From contig NZ_CP093342.1 in the NCBI RefSeq assembly GCF_022637555.1, positions 868,001 to 932,000 of the forward strand: a stretch of 64,000 bases of DNA, in the 5' to 3' direction. Shown here one piece after another: positions 18,839 to 27,870 of this stretch. The position numbers and the translations under genes are program-made. Source of the DNA: Microbacterium sp. H1-D42 (GTDB lineage: Bacteria > Actinomycetota > Actinomycetes > Actinomycetales > Microbacteriaceae). Under the pieces are notes generated by a model. The model was not told the origin of the DNA. It saw nothing but the letters and a program-made list of their open reading frames with translations, and did no database searches. Position 1 is the first letter of the stretch. Each line of letters begins with the position of its first letter.

Positions 18839-18883
18839 GTGAAGTTCGCGGCAGCATCCGACCAATCTCGGCGTGAAGTTTGC
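18839..18883. promoter_or_regulatory. Repeated GTGAAGTTyGC motifs in the aceB-ramB intergenic region
   Basis: GTGAAGTTCGC (18839-18849) and GTGAAGTTTGC (18873-18883) are direct repeats 34 bp apart. The second contains AAGTTTGC, related to the RamB recognition core (TTTGCAAA). Their position between the divergent aceB and ramB genes suits control of both genes. Confidence 0.45.
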
Positions 18884-18916
18884 TTGAATTTCTGCTTTTG
18901 TGACAGACTGCCCCGC

Positions 18917-20368
18917 ATGACCCTCGCCGAAGCGGTAGAAGAACCGGACGCCCTCACGATCGGGCGCCGCATCCGACAGCTGCGCACAGCGCGGGGAATG
19001 ACCCTCGAAGATCTCGCGGCGCTGATCGAGCGGGCTCCCAGCCAGGTGTCGATGTTCGAGACCGGAAAGCGCGAGCCGAAGCTCACCCTGCTGCAGGCGA
19101 TCGCCCGCGCGCTCGGGACGACGCTCGACGGTCTGCTCGAGGGGGAGCCGCTCGACGAGCGCAGCACCATGGAGATCGCGCTCGAACGGGCCATGAAGGG
19201 GCAGACCTTCCAGGCGCTCGGCATCCCCGGCTTCCGCATCGGCAAGTCGATCCCCGATGAGGCGCTCGGTGCCATGCTCGCCCTGCATGGCGAGATAGAG
19301 CGGCTGCGGGATGAGCGCGCCGCGACGCCGGAAGAGGCCCGCCGCGCCAACGTCGAACTGCGCGATCTCATGCGCACGCAGGACAACTACTTCGCCGACC
19401 TCGAGAAGCACGCGGCCGAGATCCTCGCCGCCGTGGGGCACCCGGGCGGTCCGATCACCCAGCGCACCGCATCCGAGATCGCCGCGCACCTCGGCTTCAC
19501 CCTGCACTACGCCGCCGACCTGCCGCAGACCACCCGCAGCGTGGCCGACCTGGCGCACGGACGGCTGTATCTCTCCAGCAGCATCCCGGCGAAGGGCGAT
19601 GCCAGAACGGCCGTGCTGCAGGCGCTGTCCAGTCGCATCCTCGGTCACGGCGAGCCGCGCAGCTACGCCGAGTTCCTGCGTCAGCGGGTCGAGACGAACT
19701 ACCTCACCGGGGCGCTGCTGGTGCCAGAGGCGCACGTCGTCCCGGTGCTGCAGGAGGCGAAGTCACGCCGCGCCATCTCGATCGAGGACCTGCGCGACGC
19801 CTATTCGGTGTCGTACGAGACGGCGGCGCACCGCTTCACGAACCTGGCCACCCGTCACCTCGACATCCCGGTGCACTTCCTGAAGGTGCACGAGTCGGGC
19901 ACAATCACCAAGGCCTATGAGAACGACGACGTGAACTTCCCGACCGATCGGCTCGGCTCCATCGAGGGGCAGATGTGCTGCCGCAAGTGGACCAGCCGCG
20001 TGGTGTTCGATGTCGAGGACCGGTTCAATCCGTACTACCAGTACACCGACACCGGCAACGGCACCTACTGGTGCACGGCACGCGTGGAGCCGTCAAGCGA
20101 GGGGCTGCACTCGGTCAGCGTGGGTGTGCGCTTCGACGACACGAGATGGTTCGTCGGCCGCGACACGAACAACCGCGGCGTCTCGAAGCACTCCGTCGAG
20201 GTGTGCTGCCGCCGGGCGCCTGCCGACCTCGAAGACCGGTGGCGGCAGAACTCCTGGCCCAATGTGCGCACCCCGCGCACTCTGCTGGCGACCCTGCCGA
20301 CCGGGGCATTTCCCGGTGTCGACACCACCGACGTGTACGAGTTCCTCGAGGCGCACGCCCCGCGCTGA
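18917..20368 (+). CDS. ramB: RamB-type regulator of acetate/glyoxylate metabolism (XRE HTH + short-chain fatty acyl regulator domain)
   Basis: The protein has 483 aa. An N-terminal XRE helix-turn-helix spans about residues 14-70 (IGRRIRQLRTARGMTLEDLA, SQVSMFETGKREP). A middle IrrE-like/peptidase-M78-type region follows, and the C-terminal short-chain fatty acyl-CoA regulator domain contains a conserved cysteine cluster (GQMCCRKW, TYWCTARV, EVCCRRAP). This is the architecture of RamB in Corynebacterium and Mycobacterium, which controls aceA, aceB and acetate activation genes. Its divergent position next to aceB supports the same role here. No ribosome site precedes ATG 18917, so it may be leaderless with a weak CAGACT -10 at 18904. 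Confidence 0.92.
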   Translation: MTLAEAVEEPDALTIGRRIRQLRTARGMTLEDLAALIERAPSQVSMFETGKREPKLTLLQAIARALGTTLDGLLEGEPLDERSTMEIALERAMKGQTFQALGIPGFRIGKSIPDEALGAMLALHGEIERLRDERAATPEEARRANVELRDLMRTQDNYFADLEKHAAEILAAVGHPGGPITQRTASEIAAHLGFTLHYAADLPQTTRSVADLAHGRLYLSSSIPAKGDARTAVLQALSSRILGHGEPRSYAEFLRQRVETNYLTGALLVPEAHVVPVLQEAKSRRAISIEDLRDAYSVSYETAAHRFTNLATRHLDIPVHFLKVHESGTITKAYENDDVNFPTDRLGSIEGQMCCRKWTSRVVFDVEDRFNPYYQYTDTGNGTYWCTARVEPSSEGLHSVSVGVRFDDTRWFVGRDTNNRGVSKHSVEVCCRRAPADLEDRWRQNSWPNVRTPRTLLATLPTGAFPGVDTTDVYEFLEAHAPR

Positions 20369-20371
20369 GTC

Positions 20372-20460
20372 GTGCGCTTCGCGCGGGAATGTGCGCTTCG
20401 CGCGGACGGATGCCCGGATTCGGCCCGCGGCAGGCGCACATTCCCGCGGCTGGCGCACGC
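20372..20460. repeat. REP-like intergenic repeat with nested inverted and direct repeats
   Basis: A 15-bp direct repeat, GTGCGCTTCGCGCGG, occurs at 20372 and 20391. The 14-bp arm GCGGGAATGTGCGC (20383-20396) is exactly complementary to 20434-20447, and a further GCGCAC copy follows at 20453. The element fills the gap between the convergent ramB and pucR genes and may terminate both. Its mosaic of GTGCGC and CGCGGGA modules looks like a dispersed palindromic repeat rather than a plain terminator. Confidence 0.65.
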
Positions 20461-20507
20461 GAATGCGCTTCCGTGGTGCGTAGCAAGTGCTGAGCTGGCC
20501 GCCCGGA

Positions 20508-22013
20508 TCAGCCCGTGGCGGCCAGCTGCAGCGCGGCCCACAGCTCAGCGCGAGCGGGGAACGACGACAGGTCGACGCCGAGCACCTGCGCTGCCTGGGC
20601 GATCCGCGCGCGAATGGTGTGTCTGTGCACGCCCATCGCATCGGCGGCGGCGTCGATGCGCGCGTCGTGCTCCAGCCAGGAGCGCAGCGTGGCTTCCAGA
20701 TCCGACCCCGCCTTGGCATCGTGCACCCGCAGCGGCGCGAGTCGCGCTGCTGCCAGCAGGCGTGATTCCTCGGATGCCAGCGCATCCAGCATCCCTGAGC
20801 CTGCGGCGTCCGCGTATCGCGTCACGCCGCTGGTGCCGCGCCCCAGCGCGGTGACGGCCTGCGCGTGCGCCTGCGAGAACGAGCGGTAGTCGGATGCTGC
20901 TGACACGCCCACCCGCACACCCAATTGAGCGGCCAGCTCGTCGAACGCGCCCTCGGCGGCCGCCGAGATGCAGATCGTCAGGCCTTCGGGGCCGACCGCC
21001 AGGAACGAGGCCGTGCCCTCGGATCGCCGCCGATCCCACCACTCCGTCACGGCGGCCGCCTGCGCGGCGTCGCCGACGGCCACGACGATCGGTGCGGCGG
21101 GCAGCGATCCGAGCACGCGGCGGGCGAGCGTCGGGTCATCGGTCAGCAACGATTCCAGCAGCTGTGCGTTCAGTCGTCGCCGCTCCCGGGCGAGCACGAC
21201 GCCCTGCTCCATCGAGAGTCCCGCCATGGCGATGACCGAGGTGACGACCGCCCGCGTCTCGGCATCGTGTGCCGAGGCGGCGATCGCGATGGCCCCGCGC
21301 AGGTGCCCGGTGCGCCCCAGGGTGAACAGGGTGTGCGGCGCTTCGGCATCGTCGAAGGCGCGGCTGGCCGAGCTGCCCCGCTGCAGCAGAGCGCTCGCCG
21401 CCTCGCTGATCGCCGGCGTCGCACCGCCTGCGCCGATCGGATGCTCGTGCACGACGAGCCCGGTGGCATCGAACAGCCCCACCCAGCATCCGAGTCGGCG
21501 GGACAGCTCGGTGAGCGCCGACTCGAGCCCGCGCGGGCGCAGCGCCGCGATCGCCAGCGCACGCTGCGCTTCCAGCGCCCAGGTCCGGCGGGCATAGGTC
21601 TGCGCGGCGATCGCCTCGGCGTGGCCGCGGGCGATCGCGATGAACGGCACGTCGTACGGCACCTCGAACAGCGGCAGGCCCCGTGCCTGACACGCGGCGA
21701 CCAGCTCGGGCGGGATGCCCTGACTGTGCACCCCAGAGCCGAAGCCCAACCCGTTCACGCCGCGCTGCACGAGGCGTTCGACGTACGCCGCGATGCCTTC
21801 ATGGTCGCCGGAGGGGAACTGCGTGCCCGTGGTCAGCAGCACCAGGTCGTCGGCCAGGAAAGGGGTGGGGTCGACGAGGTCGGAGCTGTGCACCCAGCGC
21901 ATCGGCTGATCCAGGGCGCCGTCCGCCAGCATCCGCTCCTCCGAGACCAGCGCGAGGCGCAGATCGCGGCGGGCCAGCAGCGTGCGCAGCGTGGGGTGGA
22001 GTGGCGGTTCCAT
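20508..22013 (-). CDS. PucR-family transcriptional regulator
   Basis: The protein has 501 aa. The N-terminal PucR ligand domain (about 1-130) contains RWVHSSDLVDPTPFL, LVLLTTGTQF and the NGLGFGSGVH motif. A central region follows, and the C-terminal PucR HTH_30 domain ends LRVHDAKAGSDLEATLRSWLEHDARIDAAA with the helix-turn-helix MGVHRHTIRARI. Such regulators respond to nitrogen compounds and usually activate adjacent catabolic genes. Here the divergent genes break down putrescine and GABA, so these are likely effectors (inference). ATG 22013 has GGAGG 6-7 nt upstream. The promoter has TACAAT on the minus strand at 22062-22057. Confidence 0.9.
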   Translation of the reverse strand: MEPPLHPTLRTLLARRDLRLALVSEERMLADGALDQPMRWVHSSDLVDPTPFLADDLVLLTTGTQFPSGDHEGIAAYVERLVQRGVNGLGFGSGVHSQGIPPELVAACQARGLPLFEVPYDVPFIAIARGHAEAIAAQTYARRTWALEAQRALAIAALRPRGLESALTELSRRLGCWVGLFDATGLVVHEHPIGAGGATPAISEAASALLQRGSSASRAFDDAEAPHTLFTLGRTGHLRGAIAIAASAHDAETRAVVTSVIAMAGLSMEQGVVLARERRRLNAQLLESLLTDDPTLARRVLGSLPAAPIVVAVGDAAQAAAVTEWWDRRRSEGTASFLAVGPEGLTICISAAAEGAFDELAAQLGVRVGVSAASDYRSFSQAHAQAVTALGRGTSGVTRYADAAGSGMLDALASEESRLLAAARLAPLRVHDAKAGSDLEATLRSWLEHDARIDAAADAMGVHRHTIRARIAQAAQVLGVDLSSFPARAELWAALQLAATG

Positions 22014-22029
22014 GGCATCCTCCATCGAT

Positions 22030-22075
22030 GTACGCAGCGGCGATCCAGCTGGAGCAATTGTACGCGACGGCGAAT
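22030..22075. promoter_or_regulatory. pucR/gabT divergent control region with direct repeats
   Basis: TGTACGCaGCGGCGA at 22030 and TGTACGCgACGGCGA at 22060 form a direct repeat 30 bp apart (about three helical turns). The minus-strand -10 of pucR (TACAAT, 22062-22057) overlaps the second copy and the gabT -10 (TACGCT, 22097-22102) lies just beyond. This is a good candidate for the PucR binding sites. Confidence 0.5.
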
Positions 22076-22108
22076 GCATCGGGCATCCGGCGGTCGTACG
22101 CTCGCCGT

Positions 22109-23467
22109 ATGACCCTCACCGACGAGACCTCCACCATTCCCGCCGGCGGACCCACCCTCGAGCAGGTCCGTCGCATCGTCACGGCCCTGCCGGGGCCGCG
22201 CTCCGCAGAGATCCTCGCGCGCAAGTCGGATGCTGTCGCCGCAGGCGTCGCGCACTCGATGCCCATCTCCGTCGTCGCCGCAGGCGGCGGCGTGGTCGTG
22301 GATGCCGATGGCAACTCGCTCATCGACCTGGGCTCCGGCATCGCCGTGACCAGCGTCGGCAACGCGCACCCCAAGGTCGCAGCGGCCGTCGCAGCGCAGG
22401 TCGCGCAGTTCACGCACACCTGCTTCATGATCTCGCCGTACGAGTCGTACGTCGACGTCGCCGAGGCGCTGAACCGTCTCACCCCCGGCGACTTCGCCAA
22501 GAAGAGCGCCCTGTTCAACTCGGGTGCAGAGGCCGTCGAGAACGCGATCAAGATCGCCCGCAAGCACACCGGTCGTCAGGCCGTCGTCGCCTTCGATCAC
22601 GGATACCACGGCCGCACGAACCTCACGATGGCGCTGACTGCCAAGTCGATGCCTTACAAGTCCGGCTTCGGGCCGTTCGCCCCCGAGGTCTACCGCGTGC
22701 CTGGTTCGTACCCGTTCCGCGACGGGCTGACCGGCCCCGAGGCCGCCGCACGCGCGATCACCCTGATCGAGAAGCAGGTCGGCGCCGACAACCTCGCCGC
22801 TGTCATCATCGAGCCCATCCAGGGCGAGGGCGGGTTCATCGTGCCGGCCGACGGCTTCCTCGATGCCGTCGTGTCCTGGTGCCGCGAGAACGGCGTCGTC
22901 TTCATCGCCGACGAGGTGCAGACCGGCTTCGCCCGCACCGGTGCCATGTTCGCCAGCGAGATCCTCGGCATCGAGCCCGACCTGGTCACCACGGCCAAGG
23001 GCATCGCCGGCGGGCTTCCACTGGCAGCCGTCACCGGACGTGCCGAGATGATGGACGCCGCACACGCCGGCGGCCTCGGCGGCACCTACGGCGGCAACCC
23101 GATCGCGTGCGCCGCGGCGATCGCCTCGATCGACGCGTTCGAGAACGATGGCCTCATCGAGCGGGCGCAGCAGATCGGCAGCATCCTCACGGCCCGCCTC
23201 GAGACGATGCAGGCAGCTGACCCTCGCATCGGCGAGGTGCGCGGCTTCGGAGCGATGATCGCGGCCGAGTTCGTCGACGCCGAGACCGGTGCCCCGGATG
23301 CCGCGCTCACCGCCGCTGTGGCGAAGGCGTGCGTCGCAGAGGGCGTGATCGTGCTGACCTGCGGCACCTTCGGCAACGTCATCCGCTTCCTGCCCCCGCT
23401 GAGCATCGGCGACGATCTGCTGGCCGAAGGCCTCGACGTCGTCGCCGCCGCGCTCGCCGCGGCCTGA
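22109..23467 (+). CDS. gabT: 4-aminobutyrate aminotransferase
   Basis: The protein has 452 aa. It is a class III PLP transaminase converting GABA and 2-oxoglutarate to succinic semialdehyde and glutamate. Family features include FNSGAEAVENAIKIARKHTGR (PLP phosphate binding), FDHGYHGRTN, IIEPIQGEGGFIVP, VFIADEVQTGFARTGAMFA and the Schiff-base Lys297 in TTAKGIAGGLP. ATG 22109 has no ribosome site but has TACGCT 6 nt upstream, suggesting a leaderless mRNA. It is the first gene of the putrescine/GABA cluster, divergent from pucR. Confidence 0.94.
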   Translation: MTLTDETSTIPAGGPTLEQVRRIVTALPGPRSAEILARKSDAVAAGVAHSMPISVVAAGGGVVVDADGNSLIDLGSGIAVTSVGNAHPKVAAAVAAQVAQFTHTCFMISPYESYVDVAEALNRLTPGDFAKKSALFNSGAEAVENAIKIARKHTGRQAVVAFDHGYHGRTNLTMALTAKSMPYKSGFGPFAPEVYRVPGSYPFRDGLTGPEAAARAITLIEKQVGADNLAAVIIEPIQGEGGFIVPADGFLDAVVSWCRENGVVFIADEVQTGFARTGAMFASEILGIEPDLVTTAKGIAGGLPLAAVTGRAEMMDAAHAGGLGGTYGGNPIACAAAIASIDAFENDGLIERAQQIGSILTARLETMQAADPRIGEVRGFGAMIAAEFVDAETGAPDAALTAAVAKACVAEGVIVLTCGTFGNVIRFLPPLSIGDDLLAEGLDVVAAALAAA

Positions 23468-23471
23468 GACC

Positions 23472-23511
23472 CCGGCTGCCGTCCGAATCGGGGGATGCGG
23501 ACGGCAGCCGG
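23472..23511 (+). terminator. Strong hairpin between gabT and the putrescine oxidase gene
   Basis: CCGGCTGCCGTCC (23472-23484) pairs perfectly with 23499-23511 in the 76-bp gap, followed by CACCTTTCTT. It may be a partial terminator or an mRNA-stabilising element within the cluster, since no separate promoter for the next gene is obvious. Confidence 0.65.
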
Positions 23512-23543
23512 AACACCTTTCTTCCACCATCGACGGAGATGCA

Positions 23544-24926
23544 ATGACCGACAGCGACCTCAGCCGCGACGTGCTGATCGTCGGCGCTGGAGCAGCCGGC
23601 CTCACGGCCGCCAATGAACTGCGCAAGGCCGGCCTCTCGGTCGTCGTGCTCGAAGCCCGCGACCGCGTCGGCGGCCGAGTGTGGACCGATGTCATCGACG
23701 GGGCGATGCTCGAGATCGGCGGACAGTGGGTCTCGCCTGACCAGGATGCCCTGATCGAGACGATCAGCGATCTCGGCCTCGAGACGTTCGACCGCCATCG
23801 CGACGGCGACAGCCTGTACGTCGGCCCTGATGGCACCGTGCGCCGCTTCACCGGCGACACGCTCCCCGTCGGCCCGGGGACCGAGACGGTCATCACCGAG
23901 ATCACCGCACTGCTCGACACGATGGTCGCCGAGATCGATCCAGACCGTCCGTGGGAGCACCCGCGCGCCGCCGAATGGGACTCGATCACGTGGGATGCCT
24001 GGCTGCGGACGCAGACTGAAGATGACGAGGCGGTGCGCAACCTCGCCTTCGCCACCGGCACGGCGATGCTCACCAAGCCGACGCACGCGTTCTCACTGCT
24101 GCAGTCACTGCTCATGGCAGCATCCGCCGGCTCGTACTCGAACCTCGGCGACGCCGACTTCATCCTCGACAAGCGCGTCGTCGGCGGCCTGCAGCAGGTT
24201 CCGCTGCGCCTGGCGGAGCGCCTCGGCGAGGACGTGCTGCTGAACCAGCCGGTGCGCGCGCTGGAATGGTCGCCGTCATCGAGCGCAGGCACCAGCGGCG
24301 TCGTCGCGCACACCGACACTCGCACCATCCGCGCCAGGCACGCCATCATCGCGCTGGCGCCCGTGCTCTACAACCGCATCTCGTTCGTGCCGCCACTGCC
24401 GCGCCGCCAGCACCAGCTGCACCAGCACCTGTCGATGGGCTTCGTCATCAAGGTGCATGCCGTGTACGACCACCCGTTCTGGCGGGAGCAGGGCCTCAGC
24501 GGCACCGCGTTCAGCCCGTACGAGCGCGTGCACGAGGCGTACGACAACACCAACCACGGTGATGAGCGCGGCACGCTGGTCGGCTTCGTCAGCGACCAGA
24601 ACGCCGACGACCTGTTCGAGCTGTCCTCCGACGAGCGTCGCGAGCGCATCCTCGAATCCCTCTCGCACTACTACGGGCCAGAGGCGAAGAACCCGATCGT
24701 CTACTACGAGAGCGACTGGGGCAGCGAGGAGTGGACCCGCGGCGCCTACGCCGCCAGCTTCGACATGGGCGGCCTGCACCGCTACGGGGCCGACCTGCGC
24801 ACGCCGGTCGGGCCCATCCGCTTCGCCTGCAGCGACATGGCAGGTGCCGGCTACCAGCACGTCGACGGCGCGATCCGGATGGGCCGCCTGGCAGCATCCG
24901 ACATCATCGAGCAGGGACGCGGCTGA
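23544..24926 (+). CDS. puo: Flavin monoamine oxidase, probable putrescine oxidase
   Basis: The protein has 460 aa. It contains an FAD-binding Rossmann motif at residues 10-15 (GAGAAG) followed by LEARDRVGGRVW, the GGQWVSPDQ amine-oxidase segment, and the C-terminal FAD segment FACSDMAGAGYQHVDGAIRMG. It is close in plan to actinobacterial putrescine oxidases, which oxidise putrescine to 4-aminobutanal with release of ammonia and hydrogen peroxide. The next gene can oxidise aminobutanal or succinic semialdehyde, and gabT precedes it, so the cluster makes a complete route from putrescine to succinate. Cytoplasmic; no signal peptide. Other amines are possible substrates. Confidence 0.87.
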   Translation: MTDSDLSRDVLIVGAGAAGLTAANELRKAGLSVVVLEARDRVGGRVWTDVIDGAMLEIGGQWVSPDQDALIETISDLGLETFDRHRDGDSLYVGPDGTVRRFTGDTLPVGPGTETVITEITALLDTMVAEIDPDRPWEHPRAAEWDSITWDAWLRTQTEDDEAVRNLAFATGTAMLTKPTHAFSLLQSLLMAASAGSYSNLGDADFILDKRVVGGLQQVPLRLAERLGEDVLLNQPVRALEWSPSSSAGTSGVVAHTDTRTIRARHAIIALAPVLYNRISFVPPLPRRQHQLHQHLSMGFVIKVHAVYDHPFWREQGLSGTAFSPYERVHEAYDNTNHGDERGTLVGFVSDQNADDLFELSSDERRERILESLSHYYGPEAKNPIVYYESDWGSEEWTRGAYAASFDMGGLHRYGADLRTPVGPIRFACSDMAGAGYQHVDGAIRMGRLAASDIIEQGRG

Positions 24927-24982
24927 CCACCAGCCGCGATCACTCACACGACACATTCCGCACACAGAATCGAGAACACCCC

Positions 24983-26455
24983 ATGAGCACCGCACTCGCT
25001 TCACACGAGCAGGAACTCCTCGGCCGGGTCCCCACCGGCCTCTTCATCGGCGGCGAGTGGATCGACGCCGAGGAGGGCCGCACGTTCGACGTGCGCGACC
25101 CAGCGACGGGCGTCGTGATCGCCTCCATCGCCGATGCGACACCGGCTGACGGCCTGCGCGCCCTCGATGCCGCCGTCGCCGCGCAGGAGTCGTGGGCGGC
25201 TACCGCGCCGCGCACCCGCAGCGACATCCTGCGTCGTGCCTTCGATCTGGTGCAGCAGCACAAAGAGGATCTTGCGCTGCTGATGACGCTGGAGATGGGC
25301 AAGCCGCTCGCCGAGTCGCGCGGCGAGGTCGTCTACGGCGGCGAGTTCCTGCGCTGGTTCAGCGAGGAGGCCGTACGCATCAACGGGCGCTACGGCATGA
25401 ACCCCGAGGGCACCGGACACATGGTGGTCTCGCAGCGTCCGGTCGGACCGTCGTTCTTCATCACCCCGTGGAACTTCCCATTCGCGATGGCGACGCGCAA
25501 GATCGCACCCGCGCTCGCCGCAGGCTGCACGGTCGTCGTCAAGCCGCCGGCACTGACCCCGCTGACCACGATCTTCTTCACCAAGCTGCTGGAAGAGGCT
25601 GGCCTGCCGAAAGGCGTCGTCAACATCGTGCAGACCTCGCGCTCCAGCGCGCTGTCGGCTCCGATCATCGCCGACCCGCGGCTGCGCAAGCTGTCGTTCA
25701 CCGGCTCGACCGAGGTGGGCCGCAAGCTCATCGCGCAGGCCGCCGACGGCATCCTGCGCGTGTCGATGGAGCTCGGCGGCAACGCGCCGTTCGTGGTCTT
25801 CGAGGACGCTGACCTCGACAAGGCCGTCGAGGGCGCGATGATGGCGAAGTTCCGCAACATCGGCCAGGCGTGCACGGCCGCCAACCGCTTCATCGTGCAC
25901 GAGGGCGTCGCCGACGAGTTCGCCAGGCGCGTCGCCGAGCGGGTCAAGGCGATGAAGATCGGCCGTGGCACCGAGGACGGTGTCACGATCGGCCCGCTCA
26001 TCGACGCGGATGCTGTCGGCAAGGCCGCCGCGCTCGTCGGCGACGCCGTCGAGCGCGGCGCCAGGGTGCTGGCCGGCGGCAAAGCGCTCGAGGGCACCGG
26101 CACGTTCTACGAGCCGACCGTGATCACCGACGTCGCAGCGGGCAGCGACATCCTGCGCGAAGAGATCTTCGGCCCCGTGCTCGCGATCGCCACGTTCTCG
26201 GACGAGGACGAGGCCGTGCGCCTGGCCAACGACACCGAGTACGGATTGGTCTCGTACGTCTTCACCCAGGACCTCGCCCGCGGGCACCGCATGATCGACT
26301 CGCTTGAGACGGGCATGATGGGCTTGAACGTCGGGGTGGTCTCGAACGCCGCGGCGCCGTTCGGCGGAGTCAAGCAGTCCGGTGTCGGCCGCGAGGGCGG
26401 CTTCGAGGGCATCCACGAGTACCTCTCCACCAAGTACACGCTCATCCCTGCGTGA
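24983..26455 (+). CDS. gabD: NAD(P)-dependent aldehyde dehydrogenase, succinate-semialdehyde dehydrogenase type
   Basis: The protein has 490 aa with the full ALDH fold. It has the catalytic Cys297 in NIGQACTAANR, general-base Glu263 in MELGGN, the cofactor-binding TPWNFPFAM segment, and FTGSTEVGRKL. The family closest in pattern is GabD, which oxidises succinic semialdehyde to succinate. In this cluster it could also act on 4-aminobutanal formed by the oxidase just upstream. ATG 24983 follows GAGAACACCCC, a weak ribosome site. It lies 56 bp after the oxidase gene and 41 bp before a second ALDH gene. Confidence 0.92.
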   Translation: MSTALASHEQELLGRVPTGLFIGGEWIDAEEGRTFDVRDPATGVVIASIADATPADGLRALDAAVAAQESWAATAPRTRSDILRRAFDLVQQHKEDLALLMTLEMGKPLAESRGEVVYGGEFLRWFSEEAVRINGRYGMNPEGTGHMVVSQRPVGPSFFITPWNFPFAMATRKIAPALAAGCTVVVKPPALTPLTTIFFTKLLEEAGLPKGVVNIVQTSRSSALSAPIIADPRLRKLSFTGSTEVGRKLIAQAADGILRVSMELGGNAPFVVFEDADLDKAVEGAMMAKFRNIGQACTAANRFIVHEGVADEFARRVAERVKAMKIGRGTEDGVTIGPLIDADAVGKAAALVGDAVERGARVLAGGKALEGTGTFYEPTVITDVAAGSDILREEIFGPVLAIATFSDEDEAVRLANDTEYGLVSYVFTQDLARGHRMIDSLETGMMGLNVGVVSNAAAPFGGVKQSGVGREGGFEGIHEYLSTKYTLIPA

Positions 26456-26496
26456 GCGCACCACCCATGACAACGTCCCCCAACAAAGGAACCGAC

Positions 26497-27858
26497 ATGA
26501 CCGACTATGCCGTCGTCAACCCGGCCACCGGAGCAACCGAAGCCACCTTCAACACCTTCACCGATGCGCAGATCGAGGATGCGATCGCCCGCGCCGCGTC
26601 CGCCGCGGTGATCTGGGCGGCCACCTCGCCCGCCGATCGGGCCGCGGTGATCCGCCGCATCGCCGAGCTGCACCGCGAGCGTCGCGACGAATTCGCCGCA
26701 ATCATCGTGCGCGAGATGGGCAAGCCGATCGCCGCGGCTGCCGGCGAGGTCGACTTCGCCGCCGACATCATCGAGTACAACGCCGACAACATCGACAAGA
26801 TCACAGGCGACACCCCGATCGACATCCTCGGTGAAGGCACTGCAGTGGTGCGCCGCGCGCCGCTCGGTGCGCTGCTCGGCATCATGCCGTGGAACTTCCC
26901 GGCGTACCAGGTGGCCCGCTTCGCCGGCCCCAACCTCGCGGTCGGCAACACGATCATCCTCAAGCACGCACCGCAGTGCCCCGAATCGGCGGCCTTCCTC
27001 GAGAAGCTCTACAGCGACGCCGGGCTGCCGGACGGCGCCTACGTCAACGTGTACGCCACCAACGAGCAGGCAGCGGCGATCATCGCCGACCCGCGCGTGC
27101 ACGGCGTCTCCGTCACCGGCTCCGAGCGCGCAGGCGCTGCCGTCGCCGAGGCCGCAGGGCGCGCCCTGAAGAAGGTGGCGCTCGAGCTGGGCGGATCCGA
27201 CCCGTTCATCGTGCTCTCCACCGATGACATGGATGCTGTGGCCGGCGCCGCCGTCGCCGCGCGCCTGGACAACAACGGCCAGTCGTGCAACGGGGCGAAG
27301 CGCTTCATCGTCGTCGACGGACTGTACGACGACTTCACCGAGAAGTTCGTCGCCGGGCTCGCTGCGGTCACCGCTCAGGACCCGATGCAGGAGGAGACGC
27401 TGCTCGGCCCGCTGTCGTCGACGGCTGCCGCCGAGCGGCTGCAGGAGCAGGTCGACCGCGCACTCGCGCAGGGGGCGACCCTGCTGACCGGAGGCACCCG
27501 CGAGGGCACGTTCTTCGCCCCGACTGTGCTGGCTGATGTCACGCGCGACATGGACGTCTACGGCGAGGAGCTGTTCGGCCCCGCTGCCGTCGTCTACCGC
27601 GTCGCCGACGAGGATGCCGCGGTCGCCCTGGCGAACGACACGTCCTTCGGCCTCGGCTCGTACGTCTTCACGACGGACGCCGACCAGGCGGAGCGGGTGG
27701 CGGATGCCATCGAAGCCGGCATGGTCTATGTCAACCTCGTGCTCGCCGACAGCCCGGAGCTGCCTTTCGGCGGCGTCAAGCGCAGCGGCACCTCGCGGGA
27801 GATGGGGCTGCTCGCCGCTGATGAGTTCGTCAACAAGAAGCTCATCCGCAAGGCCTGA
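26497..27858 (+). CDS. Second aldehyde dehydrogenase (short succinate-semialdehyde dehydrogenase type)
   Basis: The protein has 453 aa, shorter at the N-terminus than the preceding enzyme. It has catalytic Cys264 in NNGQSCNGAKR, Glu230 in LELGGSD, IMPWNFPAYQV, and the ending LPFGGVKRSGTSREMG. This set matches the GabD/Sad-like group with short N-termini. Having two different ALDHs in one putrescine/GABA cluster suggests a division of labour: one for 4-aminobutanal, one for succinic semialdehyde. Which does which cannot be told from sequence. The start has AAAGGA 6 nt upstream. The gene ends the operon, just before a 20-bp stem terminator. Confidence 0.9.
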   Translation: MTDYAVVNPATGATEATFNTFTDAQIEDAIARAASAAVIWAATSPADRAAVIRRIAELHRERRDEFAAIIVREMGKPIAAAAGEVDFAADIIEYNADNIDKITGDTPIDILGEGTAVVRRAPLGALLGIMPWNFPAYQVARFAGPNLAVGNTIILKHAPQCPESAAFLEKLYSDAGLPDGAYVNVYATNEQAAAIIADPRVHGVSVTGSERAGAAVAEAAGRALKKVALELGGSDPFIVLSTDDMDAVAGAAVAARLDNNGQSCNGAKRFIVVDGLYDDFTEKFVAGLAAVTAQDPMQEETLLGPLSSTAAAERLQEQVDRALAQGATLLTGGTREGTFFAPTVLADVTRDMDVYGEELFGPAAVVYRVADEDAAVALANDTSFGLGSYVFTTDADQAERVADAIEAGMVYVNLVLADSPELPFGGVKRSGTSREMGLLAADEFVNKKLIRKA

Positions 27859-27870
27859 TCGCACACTGCC

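Noticed and set aside
21833..24349. An 838-codon minus-strand open frame over gabT and the putrescine oxidase
   Set aside because: It overlaps two well-supported genes and has no recognisable domain.
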